In this document: piece after piece, positions 53,077 to 61,246 of the stretch
How positions within the stretch are numbered: position 1 is the first letter of the stretch
Layout of the letters: every line of letters begins with the position of its first letter
Source: Lactiplantibacillus herbarum
Lineage (GTDB): Bacteria; Bacillota; Bacilli; Lactobacillales; Lactobacillaceae
DNA length: 64,000 nucleotides
Reading direction: 5' to 3'
Assembly (NCBI RefSeq): GCF_001039045.1
Contig: NZ_LFEE01000018.1
Coordinates: 191,342 to 255,341, forward strand
Made by a program: the position numbers and the translations under genes
Notes under the pieces: model-generated
Databases searched by the model: none
Seen by the model: only the letters and a program-made list of their open reading frames with translations
What the model was told of the DNA's origin: nothing

Positions 53077-53391
53077 GTGATCACTCGCTTTCTGAATGTA
53101 TTCGTTACTGACTGCTTGAGAAAAGCAGTTAACCTTTATAAGTATACCGTTTTTTAAGGTTGAATAACAAGCGAGCAGCCTAGTATTACGGGGATTTTGG
53201 TTTTAAACTAAGCAGGCATTTGATGATTTTGAAAGCTCAACTAGTGAGTTATTTCTAGGCTGAAAAGATTAAATGTAAAAGTGTTATATACAAAAACGGT
53301 ATCACCAACATTTTTATAATAAAGCTGTCGCGTTTGATTGGCCGATGTTGTATAATACAATTATGCGTTTTAATTTTTAGGAGGAACCATC
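53077..53391. other. Divergent promoter region rqcH / marR
   Basis: 315 AT-rich bases without ORF or RNA motif. Contains TATAAT at 53351-53356 for marR; nothing else is recognised. Confidence 0.4.
53348..53360. promoter_or_regulatory. Palindrome over the marR -10 box
   Basis: TTGTAT-A-ATACAA, a perfect 13-base palindrome whose centre is the TATAAT of marR. MarR-type dimers bind sites of this size, so autorepression is plausible. Confidence 0.55.
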
Positions 53392-53814
53392 ATGAAATCA
53401 AGCTTAACTGCACTCGCCGGAACCGCCAAACAACAAACGGCCGTATTAAAAACGATCACCAAGGCACAGGGGATCACCGTTGCGGAGTGGCAATTACTAA
53501 TGCAGCTGCAAGCTGGAGCCGATACGCAAGAAAAATTGGCTAATGCCATGCAACTGGATACCTCAACGTTAAGTCGTCAATTAGCCAGCTTAGTTAAGAA
53601 AGAACGACTGGATAAGACGGCTATTGGGCGTGATCGCCGGCAATTAGTCTACACGGTAACATCAGCTGGTGCGGATGCGGTAACGGCCATTAACGATGAC
53701 TACCAACGGTTTGAGACCGAAGTTTTCGAGAAGTGGCCCCAGGATGAACAGAATTTATTGCGTATCCTACTTAACCGATTGAATAAATCGGTGGCTAAAA
53801 CCTTGGAGCCATAG
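53392..53814 (+). CDS. MarR-family transcriptional regulator
   Basis: 140 aa winged-helix repressor. GITVAEWQLLMQLQAG, ANAMQLDTSTLSRQLASLVKKERL (recognition helix) and the wing IGRDRRQLVYTVTSAG are typical. Ligand and targets unknown; no efflux pump adjoins it, and the gene is followed by degV. AGGAGGAACCATC precedes the ATG. A palindrome overlapping its own -10 suggests autoregulation. Confidence 0.9.
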   Translation: MKSSLTALAGTAKQQTAVLKTITKAQGITVAEWQLLMQLQAGADTQEKLANAMQLDTSTLSRQLASLVKKERLDKTAIGRDRRQLVYTVTSAGADAVTAINDDYQRFETEVFEKWPQDEQNLLRILLNRLNKSVAKTLEP

Positions 53815-53899
53815 TTTAACCAATGTGACAAGGTAGAGTCTCGGCTAGTTTTATGCTATGATGTTGAATATTACTTAAAATGAGAAGTGGGTGTATGTC

Positions 53900-54769
53900 A
53901 TGAAGATTGCTGTTGTTACTGACAGCACTAGCTATTTGACACCGCAAGAGGTCGCGGACAATGATATTCATGTCGTGCCAATTCCGGTCATTATAGATGG
54001 AAAAGTGTATCAAGAAGGGGTCGATATTACGACCGCCGACTTTTATGCTAATATGAAATCCTTTAAGTCGTTTCCAAGCACGTCCCAACCACCCGTGGGT
54101 GAAATGGTGTCCTTCTACAACAACTTAGGGGAACAGGGTTACGATGCCGTAATCAGTATTCATTTGGCAAGTACAATTTCTGGATTTTACAATAGTCTAG
54201 TTAATATGAGTGAGATGATCGATAACATCAAGCTCTATCCGTATGATTCACAAATCACGGTACGATTAATGGGTTATCTGGCACTTGAAGCGTCACGGAT
54301 GGCTAAGGCTGGACATTCAGTTGAAGAAATTTTGGCTCGGCTGGATGACTTGCGTGCTTCAATGGGCGAATACTTTATCGTGGATGATTTACAGAATTTA
54401 GTGCGTGGTGGTCGTTTATCAAATGCCAGTGCTTTTATTGGTAGTGTATTGCGAATCAAACCACTATTAACTTTCGATAATGATAGCCATGAAATCGTGG
54501 CATTCGAAAAGGTTCGTTCTACCAAGAAGGCTTTGGCTCGGGTGGAACAACTCTTTAGTGAAGCTCAAGCCAAGGTTTCTTACCCGTTACGGGCAATTAT
54601 TGTCCAGGGAAATAACTTGGAAGCCGCTGAAGCTTGGAAGCTGAAATTACAACAACAGTATCCGGATATGCCAATTGATATTACGTACTTTGGTCCAGTA
54701 ATTGGGGCGCATTTAGGTGATAAGTCATTGGCATTAGCTTGGCTTAAAGATATTGATAAGGCGTATTAA
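53900..54769 (+). CDS. DegV family fatty-acid-binding protein
   Basis: 289 aa. N-terminal IAVVTDSTSYLTPQE and FPSTSQPPVGEM, with the DegV hallmark SSTISG-like LASTISGFYNSLVN. DegV/FakB proteins carry fatty acids to FakA kinase so that exogenous fatty acids can enter phospholipid synthesis; the Gram-positive genome usually has several. ATG 53900 is chosen from homology; GGGTG is six bases upstream. An extended -10 TGCTATGAT lies at 53854-53862. GNAT gene follows by one base, so they are co-translated. Confidence 0.88.
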   Translation: MKIAVVTDSTSYLTPQEVADNDIHVVPIPVIIDGKVYQEGVDITTADFYANMKSFKSFPSTSQPPVGEMVSFYNNLGEQGYDAVISIHLASTISGFYNSLVNMSEMIDNIKLYPYDSQITVRLMGYLALEASRMAKAGHSVEEILARLDDLRASMGEYFIVDDLQNLVRGGRLSNASAFIGSVLRIKPLLTFDNDSHEIVAFEKVRSTKKALARVEQLFSEAQAKVSYPLRAIIVQGNNLEAAEAWKLKLQQQYPDMPIDITYFGPVIGAHLGDKSLALAWLKDIDKAY

Positions 54770-54770
54770 G

Positions 54771-55202
54771 ATGCAAATTATCTTTTCGAGCCAACCTGCA
54801 AACCGGGCCGCGGCATATGCGTTACGCCAAGCCGTTTTTGTTGAAGAACGCGGTATTGCAGCGGATGTTGAATTTGATGCTAAAGACACGGATGATCGTA
54901 TTTACGGTGTGGTTTATTTAAAGCCTGATTTACCAGTTGCAACGTTGCGATTAGAGCCGCAGGACGAGTCTACCATGAGATTTGGCCGTATCTGCACACG
55001 ACAGGGATTTCGTGGTCATGGCTACGGGCAACAATTATTAGCAGCTGCAGAACAATGGGCGCAGCAACATGGGGCCACTAATGGTGTGATCCACGGTGAA
55101 TTGACTGCCCGAACGTTTTATGAACGGATCGGTTATCAAGTTACCGCAGGGCCTTATGATGAAGATGGGGCACCCGTCGTTATAATGAGTAAGCAATTAT
55201 AA
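54771..55202 (+). CDS. GNAT-family acetyltransferase (ElaA/YjcF-like)
   Basis: 143 aa. A short GNAT with YALRQAVFVEERGIA near the N-terminus, acetyl-CoA loop RQGFRGHGYGQQLL and the end TFYERIGYQVTAG. The FVxE-x-x-I pattern resembles the YjcF/ElaA branch, whose substrates are unknown. ATG 54771 stands directly after the degV stop with AAGGCG in the degV end. Probably cotranscribed with degV. Confidence 0.88.
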   Translation: MQIIFSSQPANRAAAYALRQAVFVEERGIAADVEFDAKDTDDRIYGVVYLKPDLPVATLRLEPQDESTMRFGRICTRQGFRGHGYGQQLLAAAEQWAQQHGATNGVIHGELTARTFYERIGYQVTAGPYDEDGAPVVIMSKQL

Positions 55203-55316
55203 GTTCGATAAACAGGGGCGTTGGCAAGTTTGCTGGCGCTTTTTAATTAGATAAGATCGTTGAGTGACTCAGGTTATTTCATAATCAAATGTCAATAAGG
55301 AAGGTGTTTAAATCTA

Positions 55317-56063
55317 ATGATTAAAACTAGAAAAGTATTAAAAACAGAGGTTAAGCAGTTATTTAAGGGGCGCTGGCGTAGTGCCATTTTAATGTGCATT
55401 ATTGTTAGCTTACTATCAATTTTTAGTACTGCATCCAATTACTCTAACCGCTTGAATCATTCGTCAAGCTTTGATTTGACAGGCCTCGAATCAGCTACTA
55501 AATCGACAGCATCACTGTCAGTATTGCTGATGGTATTAGGATTCGTCTTCGTGTTTGTACTGATTGGAGCTCTAATTGGGGGCGTAGTGCTTAACTTGAT
55601 TAAGATTGGAACGAGTTACTCGATGCTCGACTGGGTTCGGAATCCAGAACGTGAAGTTCACCCAGTCAGTGATTCAACAAGCGGTTTTACCAGAAAATAT
55701 GCTTGGCCAATTATTGGGATTACAATCTATCGCGCTGTTTTGATCTTTCTGTGGAGCCTACTTTTAGTTGTTCCTGGAATTATCAAAACGTACGCTTACT
55801 CACAAGTATTTTACGTCTATAAAGATATGTTGGCAGCGACACCTGATGGTCAACCACGGCCCCGATTCCGAGATGCAATGACACGTAGCCGCCAGCTCAT
55901 GGTTGGTCACAAATGGCAACTATTCGTCTTACAACTTAGTTTTCTTGGTTGGGCAATTCTCAGTGCTTTAACAGCGGGTATCGGTCAATTATGGTTGACT
56001 CCTTATACTTACGGTGTCTTTGCTAATTACTATGACAATTTACAAGCAGTTAATTCAAAGTAA
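55317..56063 (+). CDS. DUF975 membrane protein
   Basis: 248 aa, about five hydrophobic helices. N-terminal LKTEVKQLFKGRWRSAILM and central WSLLLVVPGIIKTYAYSQVFYVYKDM are the DUF975 family pattern; the loop after it (SRQLMVGHKWQLF) is also conserved. Function unknown; DUF975 proteins are common integral membrane proteins of Firmicutes. AAGGAAGGTG about 11 bases before ATG. Solitary. Confidence 0.82.
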   Translation: MIKTRKVLKTEVKQLFKGRWRSAILMCIIVSLLSIFSTASNYSNRLNHSSSFDLTGLESATKSTASLSVLLMVLGFVFVFVLIGALIGGVVLNLIKIGTSYSMLDWVRNPEREVHPVSDSTSGFTRKYAWPIIGITIYRAVLIFLWSLLLVVPGIIKTYAYSQVFYVYKDMLAATPDGQPRPRFRDAMTRSRQLMVGHKWQLFVLQLSFLGWAILSALTAGIGQLWLTPYTYGVFANYYDNLQAVNSK

Positions 56064-56180
56064 GCTTTAGGCCTTAATTGTCCGAAACAGCTTGTTAACC
56101 TTGATTAATCAAATGCAGTAAGGACAATTTTATTGAAATATGGTAAAATTGCGAAAGTAAGAAAGGATGTGCGGTAGTTA

Positions 56181-56849
56181 ATGCCTGAACAAAAACAAAC
56201 GCGAATGTCACGTTTAGCAGCGCGTCAAGACGCCAACGGTAAAAAAGGACGGAAGACTGATTCTCAGGGACCTAGTCCAAAAAAACCGCAATCGCCGAAG
56301 AAAAAACATCACGTTTCGTTATGGCTATTGGCTTTAATCGTGATCGTACTTGGCGGAACGGTTGTCTACTTTGTCAAAGCAGCTAGTAGCCAGGACCTAG
56401 TTGAAACAACGAGTTCTTCAAGCAGTAGTAAAGCAAGTAAGAAATCGGCTTCTAGTTCGAGTTCGTCAAAGAAAAAGAAGAAGTCCTCAAGCTCAACTAG
56501 TACTAGCGATACGACGGATACAACCAGTACTGACACAACAACGACAGGTACTGACGGAACAACTGATTACAACAATGGAGCGACGACAACAACTACTCCA
56601 GCCAGTTCTTCCAGTCAAACAACAACCAGTCATTCAACGGCAGCATCTAGCAGCCATGCAGCCAGCAGCAGTGCAGCAACCTCATCAAGCACAAGTAACG
56701 CTGACAGTAGTAGCACTAGTTCTGCAAGTAGCAGTACAACGAAGTTTAGTAGCTTAGACGATGCAACGAAGTACGGCCAGTCAATCAAGGGTAACTATAC
56801 CGTTACAACTGACTCAAATGGCTCTTATCACGTTTCTACGTCAGATTAG
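56181..56849 (+). CDS. Membrane-anchored Ser/Thr-rich protein
   Basis: 222 aa. Basic, Pro/Lys-rich cytoplasmic part (about 1-43), one transmembrane helix (VSLWLLALIVIVLGGTVVYF), then ~115 residues almost only Ser, Thr, Ala with Lys/Asp, and a short folded-looking end (SLDDATKYGQSIKGNYTVTT). No enzyme domain. The low-complexity region probably spans the wall and might be O-glycosylated; this is inference. AAAGGATG lies 12 bases before the ATG, a rather long spacing. Confidence 0.7.
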   Translation: MPEQKQTRMSRLAARQDANGKKGRKTDSQGPSPKKPQSPKKKHHVSLWLLALIVIVLGGTVVYFVKAASSQDLVETTSSSSSSKASKKSASSSSSSKKKKKSSSSTSTSDTTDTTSTDTTTTGTDGTTDYNNGATTTTTPASSSSQTTTSHSTAASSSHAASSSAATSSSTSNADSSSTSSASSSTTKFSSLDDATKYGQSIKGNYTVTTDSNGSYHVSTSD

Positions 56850-56939
56850 ACTAAACGGACTGCCGTGGGATAGTTTGCTACTAGGATTCCACAAAATTTT
56901 TCGGTATAATAACGGTAAATTGATTAGAAGAATCGAGTG

Positions 56940-57233
56940 ATGGAATTGGCCCCTAACGTAGAAGTTAAATATCCAGCCATTTTTCGCGATGAAGGAACTT
57001 ACTGGGACGTTCGCTTTCCAGATGTTCCGGCTGCACAGACGTTTGGATCTAGTGTCCAGGTCGCGGCAGATAATGCAGGCAACGCTTTAGCAATTGCCCT
57101 GTTTGAACAAGCATTGCCAGTTGCTTCTAACCCCCAGTATTGGCGGTTAGCTTCAACTGAGTTCGTGGTTTGGATCACGAAAGCAGATGTTGAGTTTGGA
57201 CCAGGTGCAAATACACCAGAACCAATGAATTAA
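56940..57233 (+). CDS. HicB-like protein without HicA partner
   Basis: 97 aa. YPAIFRDEGTYWDVRFPDVP..TFGSSVQVAADNAGNALAIAL is the partial RNase H-like fold of HicB antitoxins. No HicA toxin (small dsRNA-binding protein with a catalytic His) is encoded within several hundred bases on either side, and the DNA-binding C-terminus of many HicB proteins is missing. It may be a solitary HicB-fold regulator. ATG 56940 is used; the ribosome binding site (AGAAG) is weak. TATAAT at 56905-56910 is the likely -10. Confidence 0.72.
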   Translation: MELAPNVEVKYPAIFRDEGTYWDVRFPDVPAAQTFGSSVQVAADNAGNALAIALFEQALPVASNPQYWRLASTEFVVWITKADVEFGPGANTPEPMN

Positions 57234-57243
57234 TAGGCTATTT

Positions 57244-57278
57244 AGAAAACGGTTTGTCAAACTGACAGACCGTTTTCT
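57244..57278 (+). terminator. Terminator after HicB-like gene
   Basis: Stem AGAAAACGGT-TGTCA / TGACA-ACCGTTTTCT, loop aac. Confidence 0.75.
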
Positions 57279-57300
57279 GCTATAGGAAAGGACTGTTGAT

Positions 57301-58068
57301 GTGATGCAAGCACACCCGTTGATATTTGATACCAAAATTGCCAAGGATAAGCCAGAGAATTTAAGGCACCCACACAACGCCTGCCCGTTTTGTGACCCTG
57401 ATCAGCTCACTGACGTGTTGGATCAGGACGCGGATCGCATCTGGTTGTTGAATAAGTTTCCAACGTTACAAGCAACTTGGCAAACCATTATTATTGAAAG
57501 CGCGGCACATGATGGGGACATCTCGACTTATTCACGGGATCAGAATCGAGCGGTAATCGCGTTTGCACTGCATCACTGGCAGGATACGATAGCGAGTGAT
57601 CAGTACGCTTCTGTACTGCTCTATAAGAATTTCGGTCCCCATTCAGGTGGTAGTTTACGGCACCCTCACATGCAGATTGTTGGCTTAGACGATATTGACG
57701 GCTATGCTAGCGTAACTGCAGCCAATCTAACGGGTTATCCGGTGGTGACGACTGGCAACTTGAGTGTTACCATTTCTGATCGACCCATCATGTGGTTTGT
57801 CGAATTTAATGTGACGGGTAGTTTAGACGCAACGGACCAGTTTGCGGATGCCATTCAGACGGTGGTTAAATATGTGTTACATGATTATTATCAGGGACGT
57901 TGTGATAGTTACAATCTATTCTGTTACCCAAATGACGATCAAATCGTTGCCAAGATTGTGCCGTTATTCAGCGTTTCACCTTATTACATTGGTTATAGCT
58001 TGTCGCAAGTTGATACGCCAGAACGGATGCGTGAGATTGCTGGTGAAGTCCGGCAAAAGTTCATTTAA
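57301..58068 (+). CDS. DUF4931 protein, GalT-like HIT superfamily
   Basis: 255 aa. Zinc-type C-P-F-C near residue 29, NKFPTL, and R-H-P-H-M-Q near 120, the H-P-H-x-Q motif of galactose-1-phosphate uridylyltransferases; also the DDYYQGRCDSYNLFCYP-like end of DUF4931. Likely a nucleotidyl transferase or hydrolase, substrate unknown. GTG 57301 (eight bases after GGAAAGGA) and ATG 57304 are both possible starts. Solitary gene between terminators. Confidence 0.8.
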   Translation: MMQAHPLIFDTKIAKDKPENLRHPHNACPFCDPDQLTDVLDQDADRIWLLNKFPTLQATWQTIIIESAAHDGDISTYSRDQNRAVIAFALHHWQDTIASDQYASVLLYKNFGPHSGGSLRHPHMQIVGLDDIDGYASVTAANLTGYPVVTTGNLSVTISDRPIMWFVEFNVTGSLDATDQFADAIQTVVKYVLHDYYQGRCDSYNLFCYPNDDQIVAKIVPLFSVSPYYIGYSLSQVDTPERMREIAGEVRQKFI

Positions 58069-58099
58069 ATGATGGTCAACACGGTAATTTTAAAAACAC

Positions 58100-58138
58100 G
58101 AAAAAGGTTGCGATATCAAAAATCGCAACCTTTTTTTT
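58100..58138. terminator. Terminator between DUF4931 and MFS genes
   Basis: Stem AAAAAGGTTGCGAT / ATCGCAACCTTTTT with T8. Confidence 0.93.
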
Positions 58139-58153
58139 GCATCTTGAATTAAA

Positions 58154-59332
58154 TTAATGTGACGCTGCCAATTTAGTTTTGAAAATAAGCCAGCCAGCAA
58201 TCAAACCGAGTCCGCCTAAACTACCAAAAGTGGTGGTGAAGCCAACGAGCTCAATTAACCAGCCAATAACTGGAAATAAGACAATCATGGCCAAACTGAA
58301 TAACATACTAGCGACACTCAGCAGCGTCGCACGCTGGTCGCTAGGAATCAGCTGATTATAATAATTAGACAGCAGCGGTTCGATCATCGCCATGAGGATA
58401 TTGATCAACAGGTAAATGCTAACTAATAGGGCGATGGCCTGAAAAAAAGTACTGATTAGTGCCAGCACTAAGACGACACTGAGTTGCCACAGTAATTGCC
58501 GTTGTGCTCGGTGTTGTTGCAGCCAAGGGGTCAGCTGGATGCCTAATACGTTTAGTCCGGCACCAGCAATCAGAATCCCTGTAATCAGTGAGCCACTAAA
58601 ATGGTGTGCGGTCATGACTGTTTGGAAATAGTAATAGTAGGTGGTCCCGACCGCAGCGAAGATACCGTGAAAAACCATTAATGCTCGTAGCTGGGGCGTT
58701 TTCGCTAGGGCCTGAACGGCGTTTTGTAAGATTGCCGTGATGGCAGGCGTTGATTCAACGGGTACTGCGGTTGAACGTGACACCTTGAATTGGCTGATAA
58801 TGATAATTGCTCCAATGGCGGCTGCAATAGCTAGCCAGTAAGTGACGGCTAAGTGATGTGGGAGCAACCAACCAGCCAGTAAGATTCCCAGCGTATCGCC
58901 CAATTCAATGGTGATGTTGAGTCGTTTGGTTACTTGTGGATACTGCTCAGTTGCTTGATCGCTAACTAACGTGTCATAGAGGGCTGCTTCGAGGGTGCCC
59001 GACTGTAAGTTATATGCCCACGCTTGGAGAACAAAGGCGAGCAGTATTAATGGCAGGCTAGTGACCGTTAGCATCAGCACGGCGTGTACTAGCGCCATAA
59101 TTCGGCTACTAATGAGCATTGTTCGGTAGCCAAAGCGATCGGCCAAGATACCCGAGGGAACTTCAGATAATAGACTAGTTAAGTGAAAGACGCTTTCACA
59201 AAGGCCGATTTCAACGAGTGAAAGCCCTCGTTGTTGTAAAAAGATAACCCACAGACTGGTAACGCCTAAAAATGCGAGTGCTGAATAGCCGTAACCGTGA
59301 CGTAGGTTATGGCGAGTTTTTGGTAATAACAT
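58154..59332 (-). CDS. MFS transporter
   Basis: 392 aa, 12 predicted helices. Motif A between helices 2 and 3 is SEVPSGILADRFGYRTMLI (G-x-x-A-D-R-x-G-x-R). Resembles small drug/metabolite exporters of lactobacilli that begin NLRHGYGYSALAFLGVTSLWV; substrate unknown. AAGGAG precedes the ATG. A ~225-nt structured leader with a terminator lies upstream, so expression is probably controlled by transcription attenuation. Confidence 0.85.
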   Translation of the reverse strand: MLLPKTRHNLRHGYGYSALAFLGVTSLWVIFLQQRGLSLVEIGLCESVFHLTSLLSEVPSGILADRFGYRTMLISSRIMALVHAVLMLTVTSLPLILLAFVLQAWAYNLQSGTLEAALYDTLVSDQATEQYPQVTKRLNITIELGDTLGILLAGWLLPHHLAVTYWLAIAAAIGAIIIISQFKVSRSTAVPVESTPAITAILQNAVQALAKTPQLRALMVFHGIFAAVGTTYYYYFQTVMTAHHFSGSLITGILIAGAGLNVLGIQLTPWLQQHRAQRQLLWQLSVVLVLALISTFFQAIALLVSIYLLINILMAMIEPLLSNYYNQLIPSDQRATLLSVASMLFSLAMIVLFPVIGWLIELVGFTTTFGSLGGLGLIAGWLIFKTKLAASH

Positions 59333-59565
59333 GAGAACTCCTTAGTCAGGATATTAATGCAAACAAAAAGACGATCAACGACATCGTCTCAGGTATACAA
59401 ATCCCGATGGCTGAATGGTGCGGCAAATTCAACTTGGAAAAAGGGCAGACTTCACCCCTTACGCAGCCAACGTGTTCAAAATCACGTGCTTTAAATTAAT
59501 CCAAGTTAAAAATTTTGCTGACACCAGTTCCACCTCTTTATAATGGTTCTCATTTTCTTTTAATC
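59333..59565 (-). promoter_or_regulatory. Structured leader with attenuator upstream of MFS gene
   Basis: On the minus strand, reading down from about 59558: agaggtggaactggtgtcag, a long helix GCAAAATTTTTAACTTGG / CCAAGTTGAATTTGC enclosing two smaller hairpins (ACGTG/CACGT and AAGGG/CCCTT), then GCACCA pairing back to TGGTGT, and finally the terminator GACGAT-gtcgttg-ATCGTC plus T5 (59366-59389). The architecture is that of a riboswitch or other attenuator. Fragments recall lysine and SAM riboswitches, but the core motifs do not fit; class unidentified. Confidence 0.65.
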
Positions 59566-59595
59566 ATTATATCATAATAAGTGCTATCCAAACAA
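59566..59595 (-). promoter_or_regulatory. Promoter of the MFS leader
   Basis: TTGTTT (-35, 59590-59595), 18-base spacer, TATAAT (-10, 59566-59571) on the minus strand. Confidence 0.6.
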
Positions 59596-59693
59596 GCTAT
59601 TCAATGAATGCGTCAAGTTTGGTTAACCTGCTATTGGCCGTGAGTATGGTATTATAATAAGGAAAAAGTGAATCATAAGTGGAGGAATGACAG

Positions 59694-60026
59694 ATGCAGA
59701 ATTTAATTCCAGGTGACATGTTAGAAGTTGGCCAAAAGTTAAGATGGGAATTGGATAATGGTATGACAGCGGATGAAAGTAGCGTGATCAATGAAGCTGT
59801 ATTAGCAGGAACTCAATACTTTGTCGACGAGGCCTTAGAAGGTAGTTACTGGACTGTTAAATGGTCCGAAGATCAGCAGAATCTTGATATTTATGGAACG
59901 ACAGGGACAATAATCGGCCAGATCAAACCATTAACGGCTAATTTTGAAGCTGATTTCCGCCAGGATTCACAAGGGCTATTTATGCGAATTGAAAAAGAAA
60001 TTGCCGTGGTCGTTCGGAATAATTAA
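59694..60026 (+). CDS. Small conserved-looking protein, function unknown
   Basis: 110 aa, acidic, no signal peptide or membrane segment. Predicted mainly beta (GSYWTVKWSEDQQNLDIYGTTGTIIGQI). I do not recognise a family. GGAGG lies nine bases before the ATG and an AT-rich -10 (TATAAT) about 40 bases upstream. The DUF960 gene follows after 21 bases, so they form a small operon, probably cytosolic. Confidence 0.7.
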   Translation: MQNLIPGDMLEVGQKLRWELDNGMTADESSVINEAVLAGTQYFVDEALEGSYWTVKWSEDQQNLDIYGTTGTIIGQIKPLTANFEADFRQDSQGLFMRIEKEIAVVVRNN

Positions 60027-60047
60027 ACGGATAATGAGGTGTGCGCC

Positions 60048-60359
60048 ATGTTTAATCAAAATGAGGAACGTTTTGCAACGGTTAGCTTAGCTGCAAAGTT
60101 ATCAAGTGAAGTGATTGATGGCATTTGGGAGATCATTGACGATGACTTGACGGGTGTCGTTCGGTTACCACGGGTACTACAATTCGCACTGATTGATCGT
60201 GCTAATCGTGTTACGGTAGCGTTTGATGCGCGTCATGAGAATATTTTTGAATTTGATCTACCAGTCACGTATCAACGACAGTTTCCAGAAGCAGTCGCCG
60301 TGCTTGATGATGGAAAGTACCAAACGATGATGTTAATGGATGAATTATCCGTCCAATAA
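60048..60359 (+). CDS. DUF960 protein
   Basis: 103 aa. Pattern RFATVSLAAKLSSEVIDGIWEIIDD.. LPRVLQFALIDRANRVTVAFDARH fits DUF960, a small cytosolic family of Firmicutes with unknown role. ATG 60048 has GAGGTG six bases upstream; the GTG at 60039 lies in the ribosome binding site. Cotranscribed with the gene at 59694. Confidence 0.72.
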   Translation: MFNQNEERFATVSLAAKLSSEVIDGIWEIIDDDLTGVVRLPRVLQFALIDRANRVTVAFDARHENIFEFDLPVTYQRQFPEAVAVLDDGKYQTMMLMDELSVQ

Positions 60360-60396
60360 AAAACAACTACCAATTTAATTTGGTAGTTGTTTTTTT
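60360..60396 (+). terminator. Terminator after DUF960 gene
   Basis: Stem AAACAACTACCAA / TTGGTAGTTGTTT with T7. Confidence 0.92.
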
Positions 60397-60507
60397 GAAC
60401 GGATGGTTAATTGTTTCACTGAACGGCCTGTTTTGTGCGCATCGCCTAGGTGCTGGGGGATGTGCTTCGTATAATAAGGGTAACGACGTAGAGAGGACCG
60501 CACACAC

Positions 60508-61246
60508 ATGGTAAAAACAGCATTTTGTATTATTGATCAACAACGTTATGACATGACTGATGGGATGCGATTAGCAGAACTAGGTCCTAACTTGCAAGCT
60601 GCAATCAAAAAAGATTATCCGCAGGCACATGATAACAGTTTTATCTGTAGTGAGCACTTAGTCCATTATCGCTTAGTTAAGATGGATCAGATGATTGCTA
60701 ACGACTATCAGCAAAATGATCAAATCAACGCGCAATTATCCAAAATCTTGGCTAACCATACTTACCAGGTTGTTGATGTTAATAATGAGTTAGAGCACTC
60801 GTTAACGTTTGGTCAACGTGTGGCGGATGGGGTTGCTCGCTTTGGTGGTAGTTGGGCCTTTATTATTTCATTTATAGCAGTCATGCTAGTATGGATGTTT
60901 ATCAACGTGGTCCCTCTATTTACGCACCATTTCGATCCTTATCCGTTTATTTTGTTGAATCTATTTTTGAGCATGGTCGCCGCAATCCAAGCCCCACTGA
61001 TCATGATGAGGTCAAAATCGGGCCGCTGAATACGATCGACTGCAAGCAGGCAACGACTTTCGGGTTAACTCCATGTCTGAAGAAGAGATTCGTGTCTTAC
61101 ATTCCAAAGTTGACCATCTGATTCAACAAGATGAACCTAATATGCTCGAAATTCAAAAGATGCAGACCCAGATGCTCGGTGAAATCCAAGCCCAAGTCAA
61201 TGAGTTGCGGCGTTTACAGCCTAAACGTCGGCGTAATCAATCCTGA
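60508..61246 (+). pseudogene. DUF1003 membrane protein, frameshifted
   Basis: The first frame (60508-61029) gives 173 aa: a soluble N-terminus, then the DUF1003 core FGQRVADGVARFGGSWAFII and two helices ending AAIQAPLIMM. The normal continuation (QNRAAEYDRLQAGNDFRVNS.. LHSKVDHLIQQDEPNML.. GEIQAQVNELRR) is present in another frame up to TGA 61244-61246. One extra G in the GG at 61010-61011 explains the shift. Either a real recent mutation or a sequence error; intact length would be 245 aa. Function of DUF1003 is unknown. The stop abuts the convergent popT stop. Confidence 0.88.

Noticed and set aside
56937-58068. HicAB toxin-antitoxin pair
   Set aside because: No ORF with HicA features was found on either strand near the HicB-like gene.
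59333-59565. Lysine or SAM-I riboswitch upstream of the MFS gene
   Set aside because: Some short pieces agree, but the lysine loop-E/kink-turn stem and the SAM GGCAACC core are absent. Left as unidentified.
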